Shown: positions 1 to 6,161 of the stretch, piece after piece
How positions within the stretch are numbered: position 1 is the stretch's first letter
Layout of the letters: each line of letters begins with the position of its first letter
Assembly: GCA_046050405.1 (NCBI GenBank)
Contig: JBJOPY010000146.1
Location: 1-21,041 of the forward strand
DNA: 21,041 nt
Source: JADKCL01 sp046050405
Lineage (GTDB): Bacteria; Bacteroidota; Bacteroidia; J057; JADKCL01
Direction: 5' to 3'
Translations under genes and position numbers: made by a program
The notes under the pieces: model-generated
What the model was told of the DNA's origin: nothing
Seen by the model: the letters and a program-made list of their open reading frames with translations, nothing else
The model's database searches: none

Positions 1-2501
1 TCAAAGGTGAAGACGCATCGGATCGTATTCAGGGCGTCTTCACAGTGGCTGTTCACGAAACGTGCATGGTCGAAGAGGCATTCACTCTCATAGAGCGTCA
101 CTGCACCGGTCAGGTTCCAGCCTTGGTATTGCAGCGTGTTCAGGTTGTCAAATGCCACATAGTGGAACTCTGATTTTCCCTCTGCCTGGAGGACGGTGAA
201 TCCATTGGCGGAATGGTCGCTGCTGGTGACCAGGATGGGATGGTCCTGCTCGCCGAACATGAGGACCTGCGACTTGGAAATGAACTTCGCCTTGTTTGTG
301 AGGTCCAGTTCCACCCCCTTTTCAAACCAAATCTGGTAGCCCGGCGGGAACAGGATGTCCTTGCCGGTCCTGTACTTGCCCGTCTTGAAGGTCACGCGCT
401 TCGAGCTTTCGTCCACTTGATAGATTTCGTTGCTGGCGACCTGGAGATCCCGGAACAGGGATTGCTCGGGTGTCAGGCCTTCCGGCTCCTCCCATGGCAG
501 GATCTCCGCCGAGAAGAGGGAGTCGATCCCCGGCACCCGGAAAAAGACCCACTTGCCCTGCGACTTGCTCCAGGCATCTTGGAATTCGGCTGGAAATTCA
601 TTGTTGTAGGCATCGATCCGCACCTCCTCGGTAAATGGGGCATCGATCTTCGTGGGTTTTGCCCCGACCCCTTCCAGAAACACAGGCAGGCAGTGAAAAT
701 TGTACACCCGGTAATGGTAGCCCTTCTCCGTCTTGCCTTGGAGGAATGCCTTGGCCGAGGTCTTGGACAGCGGCTGGAGCAGCAGGCGTATGGTTTTCGC
801 CCTTTCAAAAAAGGCCTTCCGGTCAAAGGCATAACCTGGCCACTCCTTCTGCATGGCCTCCTCGAAGTGCAGGATGCGGGGCTCCAATTCCCTGTACAGC
901 GCTTCGAGATAGGCGGGATCGCTGAACTCGAACAATGCCGCGATGTACAGCTCCAGAAACTTCTTGTCATGGAAAAACCGCTCAAACATCAGCTCCCGGT
1001 AACCTGCGGCCATGTAGCGGACATTCCGCGAGAAGCCGATGAACGGCTTGTCAATCCAGGTCAACGGCCCGTTTTCCGTGAAGCCATCGAAGCCGATGGG
1101 CTCCAGGTGCGCAATCACGGGGTTGTAGTACCACCGCTGATTGTGCCAGATGATCCCGTGCTGAGCGCCGAGTATGTCGAGGATCGCGAAGTAGCGTGCG
1201 ACCTTCCGGGCATCGAAAATATCCCAGACCGATTTTTGGCCTGTCTTGTATTGCTGGACCAATTTCTGGGCGATCACCACTTGGCGCATCATGGCGGTGT
1301 CCTTGGTGGCGGACTTCATCCCGAAGGGCAATGTGCTGGCCGCCTTGAATGCCGGCACGCGGGCTTCGAAATCGGGAATGCCGTTCTCGATGGCTATCTC
1401 CTGCGCCTGCCAGAGCCCTTCCTCGTCCCATTTCAGGATCGGGCCTTCCCGCCGCTGATTGTACTCCAGGATTTGCTTCTCGAAATGCTCCTCATAGGCA
1501 TAGAGGCCCTTGGAGATGCCGTTGACCTTGATCCTCACGAACCCATAGCGCGGGGTCAGGATGTCCTCCCTGTCCAGCCATTGGTGGAAGACCCATTCGC
1601 TGAGGAAAAAACGAGTCTCAGGATTCTGCACGGAAAAGGTGGTCATCCTCCTCCAGGCCTGCCCTTCGTCCAGCGCGATCCGGAAGGACCATTTATTGCC
1701 GAGCAGGTGGTCGGTCCAGTCACCCTTGAGCCGAAGCTTTCCGCTGATCTCCTGCCTGCCCGTGATCATTTTCAGCTTCACCCAGTCTTGCTCATTGGCT
1801 CCAAGCAGGCCGGCCTTCATCGCAGCATCCCGATGGCGCTGCAGCTTGCCCCATCCTGCATCGCCCACCACGAGGTCGAGCGTGGCGATGGAATCCTCCG
1901 CAGGTACGGCACCCATGGGATAGGCTTCCCCGGCCCTCACATGGCGAATGGACAAGTCATCGAAATAGGCGGGATCTGGTTCCGGGTTCCATACATAGCA
2001 GCTGAACTCGCCCGAGTGCACATAAGCCGGAACCCGTACACGGAGGGTGAGCTCCTCCCATTCGCCCTCCTGCCTGCCGGAGAGGGTGCCTGCTTGGTAG
2101 AATCCCCATGTCCCACTCCCAATCAGCATCCCCTTGTGGTCCTTGCCCTTGTACCAGACGCTTGCCTCCAGGAGGTCGCCGGGGCGAAGATCCCTTGTCT
2201 TCCAGGTCGCACCAAATTCCTGCGGATGGAACAGCTTGCAGCTGTGTCTCCCGGAGCGGGCAACCTCTGAAGTCTGCGTATTTCCATTTTGCAGGGATGC
2301 GCCATCTGCCTGGAAAAAGGCGGTGTCGCCTCGCACCGCGACGGATTCCATGTCGCAGACGATCCTTACGCCTTCCTTCCGATGGTTCAAGGACATCCAC
2401 GATGCGATGAAATAGAACAGCAGGGCGACCATGGCGATGCCACCTACTGCACCGATTCGCAGGAGAAGCACCCGGGGCGAACGTTTCTGCTGAATGATCA
2501 T
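1..2501 (-). CDS. CotH-kinase family protein with beta-helix tail (3' end off the left edge)
   Basis: The minus-strand frame is open from an ATG at 2501 to the window edge, 833 codons without a stop. Residues about 11-36 form one membrane anchor. Residues about 45-190 look like a beta-sandwich carbohydrate-binding-type domain. Residues about 205-530 match the CotH kinase fold: KGDWTDHLLGNKWSFRI (259-274), a conserved block around residues 298-360 (RFFLSEWVFHQWLD, GISKGLYAYEEHFEKQ), and WHNQRWYYNP (452-461) followed by EPIGFDGF (467-474), where D472 sits at the expected metal-binding position. From about residue 690 the sequence becomes repetitive beta strands resembling a right-handed parallel beta-helix, which the edge cuts. 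CotH proteins are atypical protein kinases, first known from Bacillus spore coats; in Bacteroidota the target is unknown and an envelope role is inferred. The start overlaps the stop of the DUF4956 gene by four bases (ATGA), so the two are co-translated. Confidence 0.88.
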   Translation of the reverse strand, partial: MIIQQKRSPRVLLLRIGAVGGIAMVALLFYFIASWMSLNHRKEGVRIVCDMESVAVRGDTAFFQADGASLQNGNTQTSEVARSGRHSCKLFHPQEFGATWKTRDLRPGDLLEASVWYKGKDHKGMLIGSGTWGFYQAGTLSGRQEGEWEELTLRVRVPAYVHSGEFSCYVWNPEPDPAYFDDLSIRHVRAGEAYPMGAVPAEDSIATLDLVVGDAGWGKLQRHRDAAMKAGLLGANEQDWVKLKMITGRQEISGKLRLKGDWTDHLLGNKWSFRIALDEGQAWRRMTTFSVQNPETRFFLSEWVFHQWLDREDILTPRYGFVRIKVNGISKGLYAYEEHFEKQILEYNQRREGPILKWDEEGLWQAQEIAIENGIPDFEARVPAFKAASTLPFGMKSATKDTAMMRQVVIAQKLVQQYKTGQKSVWDIFDARKVARYFAILDILGAQHGIIWHNQRWYYNPVIAHLEPIGFDGFTENGPLTWIDKPFIGFSRNVRYMAAGYRELMFERFFHDKKFLELYIAALFEFSDPAYLEALYRELEPRILHFEEAMQKEWPGYAFDRKAFFERAKTIRLLLQPLSKTSAKAFLQGKTEKGYHYRVYNFHCLPVFLEGVGAKPTKIDAPFTEEVRIDAYNNEFPAEFQDAWSKSQGKWVFFRVPGIDSLFSAEILPWEEPEGLTPEQSLFRDLQVASNEIYQVDESSKRVTFKTGKYRTGKDILFPPGYQIWFEKGVELDLTNKAKFISKSQVLMFGEQDHPILVTSSDHSANGFTVLQAEGKSEFHYVAFDNLNTLQYQGWNLTGAVTLYESECLFDHARFVNSHCEDALNTIRCVFTF

Positions 2502-3184
2502 ACCGCGATGTTGCGCTGCTCGACGAAGGAAAGGTCAACGTTCGGGGACAATTCCATGAGCCGCATCCGGGCCTGATTGATTTGCTCCACGGAGCGGGCC
2601 TCCACCACGTAGCTGAGGTCAAGCTGCTGGCCATTGTCGTCGATCCGCTTCAGCTCGACAAACGGGAAAGTCTCCGCGAGGATGGCAGTGATTGCGGAGA
2701 GGTCCCTGTGGCTGGTGCGGAGGTTCAGGTGCATGTTGTCTCCCGGGGCGAAAAATTTCTTTTTGCGAAGGAAGGCCTGGCCCAGCAGCAGGAGAATGAT
2801 GACAACGAAGGCAAGCAGCGCGATCCAGATTTCGCCAGCCCCGGCGGCGACCCCGATGCCGATCGTCAGGAAAAGGTAGGTCAGCTCCTCGGGATCCTTG
2901 ATCGCGGAGCGGAAGCGCACGATGCTCAGTGCCCCCACAAGACCCAGGGATAGGGCCACCGAGGATTTCACGACGAAAATGATCAGCATCGTCGTCAAGC
3001 CGAGCGGGAGGAAGTTGCGTGAAAAGCGCCTGCGGTTACTGACCGCATTGCCGTACTTCACATAAAACAAACCCAGAAAATAGGCCAATGCCGCCGTTAC
3101 GAGCAGGTTGGTGATGAATTGAAGGTAGTTGAACTCGGAAAGGAATTGCTTCTGTTCCGAAATAAACCGCTCGAAGTGCTCCAT
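2498..3184 (-). CDS. DUF4956 family membrane protein
   Basis: 228 residues. The ATG at 3184 begins MEHFERFISEQ. An upstream in-frame ATG at 3340 would add 52 residues without membrane or domain character and would swallow the likely promoter, so I rejected it. Membrane segments lie at about 22-43, 58-90 and 102-136. The block LGLVGALSIVRFRSAIKDPE (79-98) is the hallmark of DUF4956. Residues about 148-228 form a soluble C-terminal domain of alternating strands and helices, ending in FVEQRNIAV. The biochemical function is unknown. In many bacteria this family sits beside CotH-kinase genes and a VTC-type polyphosphate-polymerase domain gene; here CotH follows directly with an ATGA overlap. No VTC gene lies upstream, because the next gene is divergent; one could lie beyond the left edge. 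Confidence 0.88.
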   Translation of the reverse strand: MEHFERFISEQKQFLSEFNYLQFITNLLVTAALAYFLGLFYVKYGNAVSNRRRFSRNFLPLGLTTMLIIFVVKSSVALSLGLVGALSIVRFRSAIKDPEELTYLFLTIGIGVAAGAGEIWIALLAFVVIILLLLGQAFLRKKKFFAPGDNMHLNLRTSHRDLSAITAILAETFPFVELKRIDDNGQQLDLSYVVEARSVEQINQARMRLMELSPNVDLSFVEQRNIAV

Positions 3185-3237
3185 GATTTTTATTGGCCGA
3201 TCACTGTCAATGGTGAAGTGCAAACTATATTGGCAGA

Positions 3238-3245
3238 CAAATTTA
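3238..3245 (-). promoter_or_regulatory. Candidate -7 element for the DUF4956-CotH pair
   Basis: The minus strand reads TAAATTTG, a perfect fit to the Bacteroidota TAnnTTTG element, 53 bases before the ATG at 3184. At the expected -33 position the strand reads TTCA rather than TTTG, so the upstream half is weak. The predicted leader is about 45 bases. Confidence 0.38.
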
Positions 3246-3443
3246 GAGAATGCCTGATTGAGAATGAAGCGCTCCCCCTGCGAAGTACACGTCTTGCCAG
3301 GATGGGCCAGTAACCGGGATGGACGGGACTGCGGGCCCATGAAAGCGATTCGGGGACGATGGATGCAAATTGAGCGATCTCCAGGGTGAGGAAAGTATCT
3401 CCCAATTTTGTAAAGTGTACATGAATTAATCGATTGGCATACG

Positions 3444-4196
3444 ATGTCAGAGCAACAGGAAGACCTCCTTCAGGTCTATTACCGCGATTACTACCGATTC
3501 CACGGGAGAAGCCGGTGGATGGAGGAGATCTGGTCGGCAGCCTTCGGGGACAATTATCCGACCGGGCTCGACCATTACGGCTACCTCACCAGGCATGACC
3601 TGGAGATTTTCGCGTCCCGGCTGCAGTTGCCGGCAGGAAGCACCTTGCTCGACATCGGCTGCGGAAAGGGCGGCCCCGGGCTGTGGCTGGCGCAACGGAA
3701 CAAGCTGCAACTGATCGGGCTGGATATCGTTCCGGAGGCAGTACAGCAGGCCACTGCATTCCAGCGATCGTTCCAGCTTGATTATCCAGCCCAGTTCGGA
3801 ATCGGGGAATTTTACGCGATTCCCCTGGCGGACCAATCCGTGGATGCGGTGGTGTGCATCGATTCCCTGTGGGCAGCACCGGACAAAATAGAGGCACTGA
3901 GGGAGATTCACCGTGTGATGAAGCCCGGTGCCAGGGCTGTATTCACCTATTGGGATCTCTCTGCGCTCGAGGCCGTACCCTACTTCGAGATGTCAGGATT
4001 GACCTTTGTGGAGCGGCTGGAGACCCCCGACTGGAAGGCGTACCAACAGAAGGTGTATGAAGGGATCCTTGCGCATGAGGCCGAACTGGCCGAGGAGATG
4101 GGCGAGGGATCGAATATGCTGCTGTATGAGGCAAGGGCCTCGCCACCGTACCTGGACATGAGCATACGACGGATCTATGAAATGGAGCGGAGGTGA
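3444..4196 (+). CDS. Class I SAM-dependent methyltransferase
   Basis: 250 residues from the ATG at 3444. Motif I is LLDIGCGKGGPG (68-79), the glycine-rich S-adenosylmethionine loop. It is followed by the acidic residue D94 in IGLDI (91-95), which should bind the ribose, and by PLADQSVDAVVCIDSL (127-142), the motif II/III region. REIHRVMKPGA (153-163) is the usual post-III segment. The N-terminal YYRDYYRFHGRSRWMEEIWSA and the block FGDNYPTGLDHYGYLT (34-49) recall small-molecule N-methyltransferases of the glycine/sarcosine type, but the substrate cannot be named from sequence. It is divergent from DUF4956 across 259 bases. A near-match CAATTTTG at 3403-3410 may be its -7 element, about 33 bases before the start. 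Confidence 0.85.
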   Translation: MSEQQEDLLQVYYRDYYRFHGRSRWMEEIWSAAFGDNYPTGLDHYGYLTRHDLEIFASRLQLPAGSTLLDIGCGKGGPGLWLAQRNKLQLIGLDIVPEAVQQATAFQRSFQLDYPAQFGIGEFYAIPLADQSVDAVVCIDSLWAAPDKIEALREIHRVMKPGARAVFTYWDLSALEAVPYFEMSGLTFVERLETPDWKAYQQKVYEGILAHEAELAEEMGEGSNMLLYEARASPPYLDMSIRRIYEMERR

Positions 4197-4431
4197 GCGG
4201 GGTTCATCAGGGGTGGGCCATCCAGCATCGCCTCAGGGATGGACGTGACTTCCCGGTGCTTTCTTTCCGGATGGGCATCCACGATTGGCACGAACTTTGG
4301 GAGAGGAAATCAATGGTATGAAGACACTGCTTGAAACATCGATCATCGAACTTCGTATGAAGTACAGTACGTATGACGCGCAAACTCAGGCATTCGTGCA
4401 AACGCTCGTCCACGAGGAGTGCCTTTTATGA
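4193..4431 (+). other. Two consecutive very short reading frames of uncertain status
   Basis: Between the methyltransferase stop and the thioredoxin promoter, one frame runs from GTG at 4193 (overlapping the previous stop) to TGA at 4318-4320 and includes DWHELWERKS. A second frame then runs 37 codons from ATG at 4318 to TGA at 4429-4431 (MKTLLETSIIELRMKYS...). AGAGGA lies at 4302-4307, ahead of the second ATG. Together they could be a decayed or frameshifted gene of about 80 codons, a true small gene plus noise, or chance. I recognise neither product. Confidence 0.2.
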
Positions 4432-4432
4432 A

Positions 4433-4440
4433 TAGATTTG
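4433..4440 (+). promoter_or_regulatory. Candidate -7 element for the thioredoxin-fold gene
   Basis: TAGATTTG is a perfect TAnnTTTG match. It predicts a transcript start near 4446 and a leader of about 20 bases before the ATG at 4468. No TTG is present at the -33 position. Confidence 0.42.
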
Positions 4441-4467
4441 CATTGACTGTATCTTTTCTGATAAAAA

Positions 4468-4905
4468 ATGAAGGATTTCACCAAGATTGCATTTTTCTCC
4501 ATCCTTTTGACTGTCCTGTGCTTCACGGTTGACATGAAGGCTCAGGACGCAGGGATTCAATTTTTCCATGGCACGTTTGCCGAGGCGCAAGCCAAGGCGA
4601 AGGCGGAAAACAAGCTGATCTTCATGGATGCCTATACATCCTGGTGCGCGCCCTGCCGCTACATGGCGGCCAATGTCTTCACAGACCAATCGGTCGGGGA
4701 ATATTACAATGCCCATTTCGTGAACATCAAAGTGGACATGGAAAAGGGAGAGGGGCCAGAACTCGGAAGACGCTACAATGTCAACGCCTATCCCACCTTC
4801 CTGTTCATCAATGGGATCACCGGGGAGGTGGCATTCCGCTCATTGGGGGGGAAGCCAGCTTCGGATTTCATCTCCGAAGGGCAGAAGGCTGTCAAGGGCA
4901 GATAG
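4468..4905 (+). CDS. Exported thioredoxin-fold protein
   Basis: 145 residues. The first 25 form a signal peptide (two lysines, a hydrophobic core FFSILLTVLCFTV, cleavage likely after MKA near residue 25), so it acts in the periplasm. The active-site motif is WCAPC, with catalytic cysteines C60 and C63. The cis-proline is P109 in AYPTFLF (107-113), which closes the thioredoxin active site. The segment around 36-58 (FAEAQAKAKAENKLIFMDAY) is typical of the Thioredoxin_7/DUF255-like group common in Bacteroidota, whose members are probable periplasmic disulfide reductases or isomerases. The partner is unknown. It appears to be a single-gene unit with a -7 element at 4433-4440, ended by the hairpin at 4937-4968. 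The A-rich ATAAAAA before the ATG, with no Shine-Dalgarno, is usual for this phylum. Confidence 0.88.
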   Translation: MKDFTKIAFFSILLTVLCFTVDMKAQDAGIQFFHGTFAEAQAKAKAENKLIFMDAYTSWCAPCRYMAANVFTDQSVGEYYNAHFVNIKVDMEKGEGPELGRRYNVNAYPTFLFINGITGEVAFRSLGGKPASDFISEGQKAVKGR

Positions 4906-4936
4906 TGTCTATTTGACTGGGATGAATGCGCAAGAA

Positions 4937-4968
4937 AATGGGGATGTGCAGGCTTGCACATCCCCATT
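4937..4968. terminator. Bidirectional terminator between trx-like gene and sodA
   Basis: AATGGGGATGTGCA (4937-4950) pairs perfectly with TGCACATCCCCATT (4955-4968) around a four-base loop GGCT. It lies between two convergent genes, 31 bases after one stop and 23 after the other. On the minus strand the stem is followed by TTTTCTTG; on the plus strand by CCTTTG. It should therefore work best for the superoxide dismutase transcript. Confidence 0.75.
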
Positions 4969-4991
4969 CCTTTGAGGCGGGATGGGATGGA

Positions 4992-5588
4992 TTATTGGCC
5001 GAACAGCTCGGCAACCTTGGCCCAGTCCACGACGTTCCACCAAGCACCGATGTAGTCTGGGCGGCGGTTCTGATAGTGGAGGTAATAGGCATGCTCCCAA
5101 ACATCAAGGCCCAAGATCGGCTTTCCCGTACCGGGTTCCATCAGTGCATTGTCTTGGTTCGGGGTGCTCGTGATGCTGAGGGTGCCATCATCGCCCTTGA
5201 CCAACCATGCCCACCCCGACCCGAAACGGGTGGTGGCCGCTGCATTGAACTTGGCCTTGAAATCGGCAAAGTTGCCAAAGTCCCTTTGGATGGCATGGGC
5301 GAGTGCGCCGACAGGTTCGCCACCGCCCTTCGGGCTCATGACCTGCCAGAACAGGTTGTGGTTCCAGAAGCCGCCACCATTGTTGCGGACTGCAGGTGCA
5401 GCATCCATGGCCTTGGCCAGGATTTCCTCAATGGTCTTGCCCGCGAGACCGGTGCCTTCGATGGCTGCATTGAGGTTGTTCGTGTAAGCCTGATGGTGCT
5501 TCGTGTGGTGAATCTCCATCGTACGGGCATCTATGTGCGGCTCCAGGGCATCATAGGCGTACGGGAGAGCGGGAAGGGTAAATGCCAT
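4992..5588 (-). CDS. sodA: Superoxide dismutase, manganese type
   Basis: 198 residues from the ATG at 5588 (MAFTLPALPYAYDALEP), the normal N-terminus and length for cytoplasmic Fe/Mn superoxide dismutases. An upstream in-frame ATG at 5741 would add 51 unrelated residues. It converts superoxide to hydrogen peroxide and oxygen. The four metal ligands are present: H27, H77 (GGGFWNHNLFW), D162 and H166 (LDVWEHAYYLHY). Metal choice can be judged from two positions. NNGGGFWNH has glycine where iron enzymes carry the active-site glutamine, and that glutamine is instead in PNQDN (143-147), the manganese arrangement. Cambialistic activity cannot be excluded. The gene is monocistronic, convergent with the thioredoxin-fold gene. 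I found no exact TAnnTTTG upstream; TAATTTTC about 60 bases before the start is the nearest. Confidence 0.95.
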   Translation of the reverse strand: MAFTLPALPYAYDALEPHIDARTMEIHHTKHHQAYTNNLNAAIEGTGLAGKTIEEILAKAMDAAPAVRNNGGGFWNHNLFWQVMSPKGGGEPVGALAHAIQRDFGNFADFKAKFNAAATTRFGSGWAWLVKGDDGTLSITSTPNQDNALMEPGTGKPILGLDVWEHAYYLHYQNRRPDYIGAWWNVVDWAKVAELFGQ

Positions 5589-5748
5589 AATTAATTCTCT
5601 ATTTCGTGGTTGAACAATCTTGATGGAAAGACCATCGTCTTCGGCCAGAAAATTACACCCCAATCGTCGCAGCCGATAAATTCCAGATTCAGGCCCGCGT
5701 CCAGTTGCGATGGTTCCTGCCGCCCAACCATAACTTCGCATGATGCAT

Positions 5749-5756
5749 TATGTTTG
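5749..5756 (+). promoter_or_regulatory. Candidate -7 element for the small lipoprotein gene
   Basis: TATGTTTG is a perfect TAnnTTTG match 68 bases before the ATG at 5824. It is flanked by the inverted pair ATGCA (5743-5747) and TGCAT (5762-5766), which could be an operator but is short. No TTG is seen at -33. Confidence 0.33.
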
Positions 5757-5823
5757 AAAATTGCATGCGGAAATGTTACGAAATTGAGTTAACTTGGAGG
5801 CAGGGAGCAGTGACCCCTGACGC

Positions 5824-5997
5824 ATGAGACGCATCTTGAAAATAATAACCCTTTGCTTGGCGCTCGGTTTCGCGGCGAGTGCTTGCTCGCCCTACCGCGT
5901 GCATCGCAAGCCTGCGAAGTCAGCCAGGCACCATGTCAATAAGCCGCCTGTGACGATCAAGGATTTCATCGGGAATCGTGGATGCGGGTGCCACTGA
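5824..5997 (+). CDS. Small lipoprotein with cysteine-rich C-terminus, unknown function
   Basis: 57 residues from the ATG at 5824 to TGA at 5995-5997. The N-terminus is a textbook lipoprotein signal: MRRILKIITLCLALGFAASA followed by C21, so signal peptidase II should cleave before C21, leaving a 37-residue lipid-anchored peptide. The mature part is basic (HRKPAKSARHHVNK, 27-40) and ends in NRGCGCH with two cysteines at 54 and 56. I do not recognise the family. The signal is too regular to be chance, and an upstream TAnnTTTG element fits. The last two cysteines and the histidines could bind a metal or form a disulfide, but that is inference. There is no good ribosome-binding site; the GGAGG at 5796-5800 is too far away. 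Confidence 0.68.
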   Translation: MRRILKIITLCLALGFAASACSPYRVHRKPAKSARHHVNKPPVTIKDFIGNRGCGCH

Positions 5998-6132
5998 GCA
6001 CGAACCTGGCGTCATGCCTCCAGGGTTGCGATGCCCGGATCCTGTGCCTGAAGCGGAACGACCTCAGGGGAAAATCAACCAAGGGAATGCCGCCACCGAT
6101 CGATTCCGATGCGCATACGGTTCGGGAAGGCA

Positions 6133-6161
6133 AGTTTGCGGGTCTTACTTGATCGCAAACT
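6133..6161 (-). terminator. Possible weak hairpin at the nuoG stop
   Basis: AGTTTGCG (6133-6140) and CGCAAACT (6154-6161) form an eight-base stem with a 13-base loop containing the nuoG stop codon. There is no U-rich tail, so a terminator role is doubtful. Confidence 0.22.

Noticed and set aside
213..2270. A 685-codon open frame on the plus strand
   Set aside because: It lies exactly opposite the CotH gene, whose minus-strand frame has clear family motifs. The plus-strand translation is proline/leucine-rich without domains.
3317..4251. Near-repeat GGGATGGACGGGACT (3317) and GGGATGGACGTGACT (4237)
   Set aside because: Fourteen of fifteen bases match but the flanks do not. There are no inverted ends or target duplications, so it is not a mobile element and may be chance.
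5589..5741. N-terminal extension of superoxide dismutase to an ATG at 5741
   Set aside because: The enzyme family starts at MAFTLPALPY; the extra 51 residues are unrelated and not a signal peptide.
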